A stretch of DNA of 64,000 nucleotides from Flavobacterium sp. H122 (GTDB taxonomy: Bacteria; Bacteroidota; Bacteroidia; Flavobacteriales; Flavobacteriaceae): positions 352,653-416,652 of the forward strand of contig NZ_SJZD01000002.1 of NCBI RefSeq assembly GCF_004959765.1, in the 5' to 3' direction. The translations under genes were made by a program, and so were the position numbers. The notes below the pieces were generated by a model, which was not told the DNA's origin, searched no databases, and saw only the letters and a program-made list of their open reading frames with translations. Below, in pieces: positions 43,437 through 52,043 of the stretch. Within the stretch, counting starts at the first letter, position 1. Each line of letters begins with the position of its first letter.

Positions 43437-43958
43437 TTATTGAACTGTAGGTCCGTTAGGTTTTGCTTCAAGCGGACTAGCCGGTACTGCTTTTGCGTTT
43501 ACCATACCTTTGATGAAAAGGATTTTAGATGGGTTGTCCTTGATATTTGTTGAAACTGTAACCGATTTGTTGATAGCTCCGGGTCTGTTAGTATCATATT
43601 TTACACTAATAACCGCTTTTGCTCCGGGTGCAATTGGTTCTTTAGGAAAAGAAGGAACAGTACATCCACAAGATCCCTGAGCATTTGTAATTATTAAAGG
43701 TTCAGTACCATTGTTTGTTAAAACAAAATCTCTTTTACCGTCAGCTCCCTGGTCAATTGTTCCATAGTCAATTGTTTCACGTTCAAAAACCATTCCTGGT
43801 CCCTGCACCTTTGTTATTTCAAATTTTGGAGCTTCTTCTTTTTTAGAGGCTTCCGTTTTAGCTTTTACTTTTTTTGATTTTTTTGCTGTCTCCTGAGCTG
43901 TAGCTTGTAAGTTCCCAAAGAACACCACTGCAGCTGTCATAAGTATCAATTTTTTCAT
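43437..43958 (-). CDS. DUF1573 family secreted protein
   Basis: 173 residues. Signal peptide 1-21 (LQATAQ), then a Lys-rich spacer (KKSKKVKAKTEASKKEE). From about 57 the DUF1573 immunoglobulin-like domain runs: ETIDYGTIDQGADGKRDFVLTNNGTEPLIITNAQGSCGCTVPSFPKEPIAPGAKAVISVKYDTNRPGAINKSVTVSTN. The CGC motif and final strands are those of the ASPM-SPD-2-Hydin-like fold. The cellular role is unknown. A -7 box lies at 43982-43989. Confidence 0.92.
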   Translation of the reverse strand: MKKLILMTAAVVFFGNLQATAQETAKKSKKVKAKTEASKKEEAPKFEITKVQGPGMVFERETIDYGTIDQGADGKRDFVLTNNGTEPLIITNAQGSCGCTVPSFPKEPIAPGAKAVISVKYDTNRPGAINKSVTVSTNIKDNPSKILFIKGMVNAKAVPASPLEAKPNGPTVQ

Positions 43959-43981
43959 AATTATCTAAAATAAGTTAAACA

Positions 43982-43989
43982 CAAATGTA
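43982..43989 (-). promoter_or_regulatory. Promoter -7 box of the DUF1573 gene
   Basis: TACATTTG on the minus strand, 23 bases upstream of the ATG. TTG is found 24 bases further upstream, slightly wide of the usual spacing. Confidence 0.5.
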
Positions 43990-44057
43990 AAAATATTTAA
44001 TCAAATATTGAGCCAAAATAAGTAAATTCGTCGCCAATAATCAAAAAATTTAACGTT

Positions 44058-46661
44058 TTGTCAGCAAAAGAAAAAGCACCGAAGGAAACTCCGTTAATGA
44101 AGCAGTATAATGAGATTAAGGCTAAATATCCTGATGCCTGTCTGTTGTTTCGGGTAGGGGATTTTTATGAAACTTTTGGGGAAGATGCTGTCCGTACATC
44201 CAAAATTCTTGGAATAACATTGACAAAACGTGGCGCAGGGAGTGAATCTGAAACGGCTTTGGCAGGTTTTCCACATCATTCTTTAAATACGTATCTGCCA
44301 AAATTGGTAAAAGCAGGACTCCGCGTGGCGATTTGTGACCAGCTGGAAGATCCTAAAATGACAAAAACCATTGTAAAACGTGGAGTCACCGAGCTGGTTA
44401 CGCCGGGTGTTTCGATGAATGATGAGGTTTTGGTTTCCAAGTCGAATAATTTCCTGGCGTCGGTTTATTTTGGAAAAAAGCAATTAGGTGTTGCATTTCT
44501 TGATGTTTCAACCGGTGAGTTTTTAACTTCCGAAGGGAATTCGGAGTATGTAGATAAATTATTGCAAAATTTTAGTCCAAGCGAAATTTTGGTTCCTAAA
44601 CAAAATAAAAAAGATTTTCTGGAAACCTTCGGTGATAATTTTCATGCGTTTTATTTAGAAGATTGGATTTATAAAGAAGATTATGCTAAAGAAAGTTTAA
44701 TGAATCATTTTCAAACCAATTCTTTAAAAGGATTTGGAATTGAAGAATTAATTCACGGAATTATTGCTTCTGGGGCTATATTATATTATTTGTCAGAAAC
44801 ACAGCATAACAAAAACAATCATATTACATCTATTCATCGTATAGCCGAAGATGCTTATGTGTGGATGGATCGTTTTACCATCCGTAACCTTGAATTATAT
44901 CATAGCTATAATCCAAATGCGGTTACATTATTGGATGTAATTGATAAAACGCTTTCGCCTATGGGTGGAAGGTTATTAAAGAGATGGCTGGCGCTTCCTT
45001 TAAAAGATATTAATAAAATTACTGCCCGTCACGAAGTGGTGGCTTATTTAAAAGACAATCAGGAAGTTTTACAGCAAATCCAATATCAAATCAAACAGAT
45101 TTCGGATTTGGAGCGTTTAATATCCAAAGTGGCTGCAGGAAGAATTTCTCCACGTGAAGTAATTTATTTGAAAGAATCTTTAGATGCGATTGTTCCTATT
45201 AAAGAATTGGCTTTGAAGAGTCCGCAGGAAGCGGTAAGAGTAATAGGTGACAGTTTACATGCCTGTGATTTGCTTCGCGAAAAAATTACCACAACTTTAA
45301 ATCAGGATGCTCCGGTTGCTGTCAACAAAGGAAATGCGATTGCTTTTGGGGTAAATCCGGAATTGGATGAATTGCGCAGTATTTCAAATTCAGGAAAAGA
45401 GTATTTGGAAGGAATTGAAAAACGCGAATCAGAAGCTACGGGAATTCCGTCATTAAAGATTTCCTTCAATAATGTTTTCGGATATTATATAGAAGTTAGA
45501 AATACACACAAAGATAAAGTGCCTTCAGAGTGGATTCGTAAACAGACATTGGTAAATGCTGAACGTTACATTACGGAAGAATTAAAAGAATATGAATCCA
45601 AAATTCTAGGTGCGGAAGAAAAAATCCATCTGCTGGAAGCACAATTGTTTGAACAGTTGGTAGTTTGGATTGCTACCTATATCAAACCGGTACAGCATAA
45701 TGCCAATTTAGTGGCTCAGTTGGATTGTTTGTCTTCATTTGCACAGCAGGCCATTGATCATAATTATGTTTGTCCTGAAATTAATGATTCATTTGAACTG
45801 GATATTAAAAATGGCCGCCATCCTGTAATTGAAAAGCAGCTGCCTATTGGCGTGCCTTATATCGCTAATGATGTATATCTAAATAGAGACTCGCAGCAGA
45901 TTATCATGATTACCGGGCCTAATATGTCGGGTAAGTCGGCTATTTTGCGCCAGACCGCTTTAATTGTATTACTGGCTCAGATGGGGAGTTTTGTGCCTGC
46001 TGATGCGGTTGTAATGGGTGTGGTGGATAAAATCTTTACCAGAGTAGGAGCCAGTGACAACATTTCGATGGGTGAATCGACATTTATGGTTGAAATGAAT
46101 GAGACAGCTTCTATTTTGAATAATATTTCTGATAGAAGTTTAGTCTTGCTGGATGAAATCGGCCGTGGAACCAGTACGTATGATGGAGTTTCTATTGCGT
46201 GGGCTATAGCTGAATTTTTACATGAAAATCCGGCACAGCCAAAAACTTTGTTTGCTACCCATTATCATGAATTGAATGAAATGACCGAGAGCCTGCCTCG
46301 GATCCAGAACTATAATGTCTCAGTAAAGGAATTAAAGGATACGGTTTTATTTATACGTAAACTGGAAAAAGGTGGGAGCGCGCACAGTTTTGGTATCCAT
46401 GTGGCTAAAATGGCCGGTATGCCTCAAACGGTAATTCAAAAAGCAGGTAAGATATTAAAGAAATTGGAGAGGAATCATTCAGGTGAGGTTTTGAGCGGAG
46501 ATAAGATGCAGGATGATTTACAGTTGAGTTTTTTCAATTTGGATGACCCTTTATTGGAAGAAATCAAAGAGGAAATCGTGAATTTAGACATCAATACGCT
46601 GACTCCTGTTGAGGCTTTGATGAAACTGAATGAGATTAAGCGTATGTTGTCAAAAAAATAA
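44058..46661 (+). CDS. mutS: DNA mismatch repair protein MutS
   Basis: 867 residues. The mismatch-contacting Phe-x-Glu lies in [16 protein letters not shown] near residue 38. Connector, core/lever and clamp domains follow; the ATPase has Walker [18 protein letters not shown], a signature loop [20 protein letters not shown] and Walker [24 protein letters not shown], plus the H-loop FATHYHEL. The start is TTG at 44058: there is no ATG in frame ahead of the conserved [22 protein letters not shown] except the internal Met at residue 14, which would cut into it. Confidence 0.97.
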   Translation: MSAKEKAPKETPLMKQYNEIKAKYPDACLLFRVGDFYETFGEDAVRTSKILGITLTKRGAGSESETALAGFPHHSLNTYLPKLVKAGLRVAICDQLEDPKMTKTIVKRGVTELVTPGVSMNDEVLVSKSNNFLASVYFGKKQLGVAFLDVSTGEFLTSEGNSEYVDKLLQNFSPSEILVPKQNKKDFLETFGDNFHAFYLEDWIYKEDYAKESLMNHFQTNSLKGFGIEELIHGIIASGAILYYLSETQHNKNNHITSIHRIAEDAYVWMDRFTIRNLELYHSYNPNAVTLLDVIDKTLSPMGGRLLKRWLALPLKDINKITARHEVVAYLKDNQEVLQQIQYQIKQISDLERLISKVAAGRISPREVIYLKESLDAIVPIKELALKSPQEAVRVIGDSLHACDLLREKITTTLNQDAPVAVNKGNAIAFGVNPELDELRSISNSGKEYLEGIEKRESEATGIPSLKISFNNVFGYYIEVRNTHKDKVPSEWIRKQTLVNAERYITEELKEYESKILGAEEKIHLLEAQLFEQLVVWIATYIKPVQHNANLVAQLDCLSSFAQQAIDHNYVCPEINDSFELDIKNGRHPVIEKQLPIGVPYIANDVYLNRDSQQIIMITGPNMSGKSAILRQTALIVLLAQMGSFVPADAVVMGVVDKIFTRVGASDNISMGESTFMVEMNETASILNNISDRSLVLLDEIGRGTSTYDGVSIAWAIAEFLHENPAQPKTLFATHYHELNEMTESLPRIQNYNVSVKELKDTVLFIRKLEKGGSAHSFGIHVAKMAGMPQTVIQKAGKILKKLERNHSGEVLSGDKMQDDLQLSFFNLDDPLLEEIKEEIVNLDINTLTPVEALMKLNEIKRMLSKK

Positions 46662-46723
46662 CAATTGTAAATTTTTGGTAATCAATATTTTGAAAAATAT
46701 TTTTAATTTTTTTTCAAAAGTAC

Positions 46724-46753
46724 TTGTGAAACCCGATTCTTGTTGTATATTTG
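46724..46753 (+). promoter_or_regulatory. Promoter of the tRNA-Gly/tRNA-Leu unit
   Basis: TTG (46724-46726), 19 bases, TATATTTG (46746-46753): a complete Flavobacterium consensus promoter 46 bases before the first tRNA. Confidence 0.8.
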
Positions 46754-46798
46754 CACTCGCAATACGGAAGTAAAGCGAAGTTCTTTAAAAAACGCAAT

Positions 46799-46871
46799 GC
46801 GAAAATAGCTCAGTTGGTAGAGCGCAACCTTGCCAAGGTTGAGGTCGCGGGTTCGAACCCCGTTTTTCGCT
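46799..46871 (+). tRNA. tRNA-Gly (anticodon GCC)
   Basis: 73 bases that fold as a cloverleaf: GCGAAAA / TTTTCGC acceptor stem, D arm with AGCTCAGTTGGTAGAGC, anticodon stem-loop around TTGCCAA, T arm GCGGGTTCGAACCCCGT and discriminator T. The CCA end is not encoded. Confidence 0.97.
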
Positions 46872-46893
46872 CGACTACCAAGTTAAAATATTT

Positions 46894-46978
46894 GCTCGAG
46901 TGGTGGAATTGGTAGACACGCTGGACTTAAAATCCAGTGAACATTTCGTTCGTGCGGGTTCAAGTCCCGCCTTGAGTA
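46894..46978 (+). tRNA. tRNA-Leu (anticodon TAA)
   Basis: 85 bases, class II with a long variable arm. Acceptor GCTCGAG / CTTGAGT (G-T pairs allowed), D arm with TGGAATTGGTAGACACG, anticodon stem-loop CTGGACTTAAAATCCAG with TAA, T arm GCGGGTTCAAGTCCCGC, discriminator A. Encodes the reader of UUA, an abundant codon in this AT-rich genome. Confidence 0.97.
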
Positions 46979-46980
46979 CA

Positions 46981-47014
46981 AGAGGCTTTCTAAAAAAGAA
47001 AGCCTCTTTTTTTT
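46981..47014 (+). terminator. Terminator of the tRNA unit
   Basis: AGAGGCTTTCT / AGAAAGCCTCT stem of 11 bp, 4-5-base A loop, then T8. Confidence 0.9.
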
Positions 47015-47030
47015 GTTTATAATGTTCGGA

Positions 47031-47237
47031 TTATTTCTTCTCTTTCCGGATAATGCTTTCTGTTAATTTCGAAATGGATGTGATAGGGTGGTTGAATGAA
47101 TTTTCAAAACACCAAACCCTTTGGCCTTTTAATTTAAGAAATGAATTCGGCTTCGGTTAAATCTGAAGATTTCCTCCGCAATTGCAATGATAAGCGAGTT
47201 CGGAAAAGGTGCTGTTCTGCTTTGCCATATAAATCAT
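47031..47237 (-). pseudogene. Degenerate minus-strand reading frame with one internal stop
   Basis: The 490-base gap between the tRNA terminator and the M16 gene holds no intact gene. On the minus strand one frame runs from ATG 47237 to TAA 47157 (26 codons, ending YHCNCGGNLQI) and then continues in the same frame for 41 codons to TAA 47031 (containing GQRVWCFENSFNHPITSISK). Continuity of frame across the stop and a non-random composition (Cys pair, Trp, Pro) suggest the remnant of a coding segment or a recurrent intergenic element. No family is recognised with confidence. Confidence 0.4.
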
Positions 47238-47474
47238 TTTAATCTGAATTGAATTTTTTTTAATCACTAAGCATGTGATTTTTTTGTGCTTTTGTGCAGG
47301 CTTTGTTGATATTGTTGGTTTTGTCTTTAAAAGAAGCGTAACTGACAGTGGTTAAGTGCAGAAGTTTAAATGGTTTAATTGAAATTTTTTCTGTCCTTTA
47401 AAAATGGCGCTTTTTGTTGGGAAAAGTTAATCATAAAAAATACTTAATAAGTACTTTTCTTACATGTTAATTTT

Positions 47475-47482
47475 TAGATTTG
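47475..47482 (+). promoter_or_regulatory. Promoter -7 box of the M16 peptidase gene
   Basis: TAGATTTG matches TAnnTTTG, 25 bases before the ATG. A TACTTA-A-TAAGTA palindrome (47441-47453) lies where the -33 region would be. Confidence 0.55.
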
Positions 47483-47507
47483 CGATTGAATTAATTATAA
47501 CTAAAAA

Positions 47508-50321
47508 ATGAAAAATTTTAAATTACTCACTTTTGGGGTTGTTATGTTTTCAGGTTTGGTTCAGGCACAGGAAATAGATTATTCGAAAACTATTCCATTT
47601 GATGCTTCAATTAAAACCGGAAAACTGCAAAATGGATTGACGTATTACATTAAAAAAAATGCAAAACCGGAAAAAAAGGTTGATTTACGTTTGATTGTTA
47701 ATGCGGGTTCTGTTTTAGAGGATGACAACCAATTGGGGTTGGCTCACTTTATGGAGCATATGTGTTTCAACGGAACCAAACGCTTTCCTAAAAATGCATT
47801 GGTGGATTATCTGCAAAGCATAGGTGTGAAATTCGGACAGCACTTGAATGCTTATACAAGTTTTGACGAAACGGTTTATTTTTTGCCAATTCCGGCAGAT
47901 AATCCTGAAAAAGTTGAAAAAGGGTTTCAAATCCTGGAAGATTGGGCGTTTAATGCTGTGCTGACTCCTGAGGAAATTGATAAAGAAAGAGGAGTGGTAT
48001 TGGAGGAGTACCGTTTGGGGTTAGGTGCTCAAAAAAGAATGATGGGTAGGTTTTTGCCTAAAATCATGAACAATTCTAAATATGCTGAGCGTTTGCCAAT
48101 CGGGAAAAAGGAGATATTGGAGAAATTTAATTACGAGACTTTGACTAAATTCTATAAAGACTGGTACCGCCCCAATTTAATGAGCGTGATTATTGTGGGG
48201 GATATTGATGTTGCAGAAATGGAGAAAAAAGTCATTGAGCATTTTGGTTCTTATCAAAACCCTAAAAATGAAAGAGTAAGACAGTTTTTTGAAGTTCCAA
48301 ACCACAAAGAAACTTTTGTGGCCATAGAGTCTGATAAAGAAGCTTCAAGTACACAGGTGCAGTTAATGTATAAGGATAAGGAGGCTGTGAAACCAATTGT
48401 TACTGTGGGGGATTTTAAAAAATATATAGTGGAGGAGTTGTTTACCAGTATGATTAATGCCCGTTTGGATGAATTAGCTAATTCAGCAACTCCTCCGTAT
48501 ACATACGCTTATTCATATCACGGTAAAACGTGGTCGAGAAATAAAACTGCTTATCAGTCTTTTGCAATGACGGGAGAAGACAAACAGCTGAATACTTTAA
48601 AAGTTTTAGTTCAGGAAAATGAAAAAGTTAAAAAATTTGGTTTTACACAGGGAGAGTTGGATAGAGCAAAAGCTGATTTTTTAGCTGGTCTTGAAAAACA
48701 GTTTAATGATAAAGACAAAACAAGTTCTGATAGATTTGTTAATGAGTTACAGTCTCATTTTCTGACACAGGAGCCGGTTCCGGGTATTGTCTGGACTTAT
48801 GATCTGGCTAAAAAAATAACGCCGGTAATTTCGTTAAATGAAACAAATGAATTGATAAAAAAATTCATCTCAGATGAAAACAGAGTGGTTATTTTGACTG
48901 GTCCGGAAAAAGAAGGTTTGAAAAAAGTGACAGAAGCTGAAGTGTTTAAAATGCTTGAAGTAAATGAAGGTGATATAAAGGCTTATGAAGATAAAGCGGT
49001 TGCAAAAGCTCTTTTAAGAACTGAGCCAAAAGCCGGCTCAATCGTTAAAAAAGAAGTGAATGACAAAATCGGGACTACAATTTTAACATTGTCTAATGGT
49101 GCAAAAGTTACGTATAAAAAGACTGATTTTAAAAACGACGAAATTGTATTTGAAGCTGTGAGTTTAGGGGGTTCAAATTTATTTTCTGATGAAGTTCAGA
49201 AGAAAGTCGGATTTGCTTTAGGGGGATTGTCAGAGGCTGGTTACTCAGGTCTAAAGTTAAACGATATTACTAAATTCATGACCGGTAAAATTGCTTCTGT
49301 GAATCCTTATATCGGTAATGCAACAGAAGGCTTGAGGGGGTCGTCAACACCAAAAGATTTAGAGTATATGCTGCAGATGGCTCATGCTTATTTTACTGAT
49401 TTGAATCAGGATAAAGAAGCTTTTGAGGCATTCAAGCAAAAACAGACCAATTTTTTCAAAAACATCAGTGCCCAGCCAAATTTCTTCTTTCAGCAGGAAT
49501 TCCAGAGTTTTCTGAATAAAGACAATAAACGCTTTATGGGGTTAATACCTACTGAGGAAACTTGGGTAAAAATGGATTATGAATTAGCTTACAGGTTGTA
49601 TAAAGAGCGTTTTAGTAATGCGGCCGATTTTGAATTTTTCTTTGTTGGAAATATCGAAGAAAAACAATTTGAAGCCCTTGTGGGTAAGTATATTGCTTCA
49701 CTGCCTTCAATTGGTAAAAAGGAAACAACTAAAGATACGGGTTATAGAAATGTGGCGGGGTCACATAAAAAGGTAGTTAATAAAGGGAAAGATCCTAAGA
49801 GTATGGTGAATATTAACATCTATGGTGATGCACAATATTCTGCTAAGGACGCTTTAGCTTTACAGGCTGTTGGAGAGATTCTGACTATCAAATTAAACGA
49901 AAGACTGCGTGAAACAGAAAGTGGAGTTTATGGGGCGGGAGCAAAAGGTTCTATGAATAAAATTCCTTACGGATCTTATAATTTCTCGATTTCTTTCCCG
50001 TGTGGTCCTGAAAATGCAGAAAAACTTACTGCTTCTGCTTTAGATGAGCTTAATAAATTAATTGTGAATGGGCCTGAGGAAAAAGATTTGACAAAATTTA
50101 AAGAAGGAGAAATTCAGGATTACAGAAAAGAAATCAAGGAAAATAAAACTTGGTTGGGGTACTTTACTAAGTCTTATGTAAATGGCAGTAAAGCTGATGA
50201 GATTTTAACTTTTGAAGCTAAAGTGAATGCTTTAACGGTGAAAGAGCTTCAGGAAGCTGCTAAAAAATATCTTGCTAAAGATAAGGTTATTGGAATGTTG
50301 ATGCCTGAAGCAAATAACTAA
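47508..50321 (+). CDS. M16 family zinc metallopeptidase (full-length, two-domain-pair form)
   Basis: 937 residues. Signal peptide 1-20 (VQA). The inverted zinc motif HFMEH is at 80-84, with the third ligand expected in the GVVLEEYRLGLGA helix. The first half carries the active domain, and the second half (from about 510) the inactive M16 C-like domain, as in pitrilysin or the bacterial PqqL/processing peptidase group. Likely periplasmic, degrading peptides. It is transcribed alone and ends at a bidirectional terminator. Confidence 0.93.
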   Translation: MKNFKLLTFGVVMFSGLVQAQEIDYSKTIPFDASIKTGKLQNGLTYYIKKNAKPEKKVDLRLIVNAGSVLEDDNQLGLAHFMEHMCFNGTKRFPKNALVDYLQSIGVKFGQHLNAYTSFDETVYFLPIPADNPEKVEKGFQILEDWAFNAVLTPEEIDKERGVVLEEYRLGLGAQKRMMGRFLPKIMNNSKYAERLPIGKKEILEKFNYETLTKFYKDWYRPNLMSVIIVGDIDVAEMEKKVIEHFGSYQNPKNERVRQFFEVPNHKETFVAIESDKEASSTQVQLMYKDKEAVKPIVTVGDFKKYIVEELFTSMINARLDELANSATPPYTYAYSYHGKTWSRNKTAYQSFAMTGEDKQLNTLKVLVQENEKVKKFGFTQGELDRAKADFLAGLEKQFNDKDKTSSDRFVNELQSHFLTQEPVPGIVWTYDLAKKITPVISLNETNELIKKFISDENRVVILTGPEKEGLKKVTEAEVFKMLEVNEGDIKAYEDKAVAKALLRTEPKAGSIVKKEVNDKIGTTILTLSNGAKVTYKKTDFKNDEIVFEAVSLGGSNLFSDEVQKKVGFALGGLSEAGYSGLKLNDITKFMTGKIASVNPYIGNATEGLRGSSTPKDLEYMLQMAHAYFTDLNQDKEAFEAFKQKQTNFFKNISAQPNFFFQQEFQSFLNKDNKRFMGLIPTEETWVKMDYELAYRLYKERFSNAADFEFFFVGNIEEKQFEALVGKYIASLPSIGKKETTKDTGYRNVAGSHKKVVNKGKDPKSMVNINIYGDAQYSAKDALALQAVGEILTIKLNERLRETESGVYGAGAKGSMNKIPYGSYNFSISFPCGPENAEKLTASALDELNKLIVNGPEEKDLTKFKEGEIQDYRKEIKENKTWLGYFTKSYVNGSKADEILTFEAKVNALTVKELQEAAKKYLAKDKVIGMLMPEANN

Positions 50322-50397
50322 TTGTAAAAAATAAAGAAACTGTCTTGAAAGGAAAATAGTTTTTTTGATATTTGTTTAAAGGCTTTATTAAAGCAAT

Positions 50398-50432
50398 GAA
50401 AAAAGCTCAAGACTTGGTTTTGAGCTTTTTTG
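50398..50432. terminator. Bidirectional terminator between the M16 gene and the converging unknown gene
   Basis: AAAAGCTCAA / TTGAGCTTTT stem with 9-base loop, A run before and T run after. Confidence 0.82.
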
Positions 50433-50434
50433 TT

Positions 50435-51022
50435 TTAATTATTTCTAAAGTAGATGGGGTTATTGAAAAAGGCTATTATTGATGTGTTTTCAATTGAAAA
50501 GCTGTTACGGTCATACATTTCAAGTCTTTTTAAGAGGATTAAATTGTCTGGGAAGTAAAACTTTATTTTTCCATAGATATCGCTTCTTAAATTTGAGCTT
50601 TTTTGGTTTTTTTTGTTGTCGAACAGATGTTGGTCGATAATGGTGTTGTTGAGGTTGATTATTAAAAATTCAAATTTTCTAACGCTTTCGTCATCTGAAG
50701 CTAACTCTCTGGTGATTAATCTGAATTTGCTGTTTTCTGCCATCACGAAATAGCCTTCATGGCTCTTGTTTCCTTCGAAATTGAATACTTCAAATTTGTT
50801 TACGCCAAATTCTGCCGAGTTAAAGTCCTGGAATTTTACCTTAATACTCGCGGTTGTGTTTTCGGGAGTGTAAGATATGGTTTTGTTTTCTAAATCTATT
50901 TTGAAGGTTTGTGGTTTGATTTGTGCTTTGTTTCCGTTCTTTAAGGTGATTTCATCCGATGGATTTTTTGAAAACAATGGATTTGTAAGTAACAACGTTA
51001 TTGCAAGTAATAATTGTTTCAT
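50435..51022 (-). CDS. Secreted protein of unknown function
   Basis: 195 residues from the ATG at 51022; an upstream ATG (51067) in frame would put 15 extra residues in front of a complete signal peptide (KQLLLAITLLLTNPLFS). The mature part is beta-rich with a conserved-looking start DEITLKNGNKAQIKPQTFKID and many Asn/Phe/Ile. No family is recognised. It is alone on the minus strand between an M16 peptidase and the YegP-like gene. Confidence 0.7.
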   Translation of the reverse strand: MKQLLLAITLLLTNPLFSKNPSDEITLKNGNKAQIKPQTFKIDLENKTISYTPENTTASIKVKFQDFNSAEFGVNKFEVFNFEGNKSHEGYFVMAENSKFRLITRELASDDESVRKFEFLIINLNNTIIDQHLFDNKKNQKSSNLRSDIYGKIKFYFPDNLILLKRLEMYDRNSFSIENTSIIAFFNNPIYFRNN

Positions 51023-51190
51023 GCTTTTGAGATTTGTATACAAAATTAAATAGTCTTTTTCTTGCAATAATGAAACCAGTATAAAGAAATGGTTTGTGTA
51101 GTGTTAGGAAGTTTAAGCTTTTGTAAAGCTTGTTGATATTTTGTAAAAACTAAGTTTTATCTTCAGGTTGTTTCAGGGTATATTTGTCTT

Positions 51191-51556
51191 ATGGCGACAT
51201 TTGTGATAAGTAAACGGTTGGATGATAATTATAAGTTTGAATTTGTATCCCGTAAAGGGAAGACGATAATGACCAGTGACAGCTATGAACTGCGTTTTGA
51301 GTGTGAGGAAGACATTGAAAAGCTGAAAAATTATCTTGACAGTGCTACAATTATGCGTTTCAAAACGTCCAGTGGAAAATTTTACTTTCGTTTGATTATT
51401 GATAAAAAAGAAATGGCAACGAGTCGGAAATATACAACCCAGTTGCTGATGCAGAGAGGGATTGATGAAATGATCCGGTCTGCGGCGGTTGCGGAAATAC
51501 TGGATTTTGCTTCAAATGATTTTGTGTTTCCTGAAATTGAAGCTTTTCAGGATTGA
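51191..51556 (+). CDS. YegP-like DUF1508 protein (two repeats)
   Basis: 121 residues. Two copies of the DUF1508 beta-beta-beta-alpha pattern: FVISKRLDDNYKFEFVSRKGKTIMTSDSYELRFECEEDIEKL and the more divergent SSGKFYFRLIIDKKEMATSRKYTTQLLMQRGIDEMIRSA. YegP-like proteins are small and cytoplasmic with no agreed function. The repeats are the first-order evidence; the second is weak, so the family call is moderate. It ends ahead of a bidirectional terminator. Confidence 0.78.
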   Translation: MATFVISKRLDDNYKFEFVSRKGKTIMTSDSYELRFECEEDIEKLKNYLDSATIMRFKTSSGKFYFRLIIDKKEMATSRKYTTQLLMQRGIDEMIRSAAVAEILDFASNDFVFPEIEAFQD

Positions 51557-51584
51557 TTTTCTTAAAATAATAGTTGTATAAAAT

Positions 51585-51613
51585 AAAAAAAGCTCCGCAT
51601 TGCGGAGCTTTTT
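51585..51613. terminator. Bidirectional terminator between the YegP-like and lipoprotein genes
   Basis: AAGCTCCG / CGGAGCTT stem of 8 bp, CATTG loop, A run on the left and T5 on the right. Confidence 0.88.
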
Positions 51614-51640
51614 GCTGTAAAAATACTAGATTTTATCTAA

Positions 51641-51847
51641 TTATTTTTTTACTTCTTCTTTAACTTCAGTTGCAGCAGAGTCAACAGCAGCAGCAGCAGT
51701 ATCAACAGCAGCAGCAGTATCAACAGCAGCAGCAGCAGTATCAACAGCTTCTGTAGCTTCTACAGCAGCCTCCTCAGTAGCAGCTTGATCTTTACAAGAA
51801 ACACTCATCATAGCAACTAAAGCCATAGTTAAAACAACTTTTTTCAT
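51641..51847 (-). CDS. Alanine-rich repeat lipoprotein
   Basis: 68 residues. Lipoprotein signal with lipobox MSVSC (Cys18). The mature 50 residues are made only of Ala, Val, Asp, Glu, Thr, Ser, Lys and Gln, with a VDTAAAA / VDTAAA / VDTAAAA / VDSAATE repeat and a Lys/Glu end. Likely helical and acidic, attached to the envelope; small alanine-rich lipoproteins are abundant in flavobacteria but their roles are mostly unknown. The repeat is encoded by GCAGCAGCA-type runs. A consensus promoter lies just upstream. Confidence 0.85.
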   Translation of the reverse strand: MKKVVLTMALVAMMSVSCKDQAATEEAAVEATEAVDTAAAAVDTAAAVDTAAAAVDSAATEVKEEVKK

Positions 51848-51886
51848 CTTACTTAATTATAAAAGGTTAATTATTAATTCGTGTTG

Positions 51887-51914
51887 CAAAGATATAAATT
51901 TTTTGTTACGTCAA
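51887..51914 (-). promoter_or_regulatory. Promoter of the alanine-rich lipoprotein gene
   Basis: Minus strand TTG, 17 bases, TATCTTTG: full consensus. The -7 box ends 39 bases before the ATG. Confidence 0.75.
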
Positions 51915-52015
51915 ACTTTTTTTGAATTTTTTTTTTAAAAAAAATATTCTTTGTCAACGCAGATGTAGTTTGCAATATACATGCCAAATTTTTTTTATGG
52001 AGAGCATAAAAATGT

Positions 52016-52041
52016 AAAAGCCCTGAAAAAACAGGGCTTTT
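52016..52041 (-). terminator. Terminator of the S46 peptidase gene
   Basis: AAAAGCCCTG / CAGGGCTTTT stem of 10 bp with A6 loop, beginning 2 bases after the stop codon. Confidence 0.82.
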
Positions 52042-52043
52042 AG

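Noticed and set aside
46799..46978. tRNA genes as integration site of a mobile element
   Set aside because: No integrase, and no repeated tRNA 3' end downstream was seen; the adjacent degenerate ORF alone does not prove integration.
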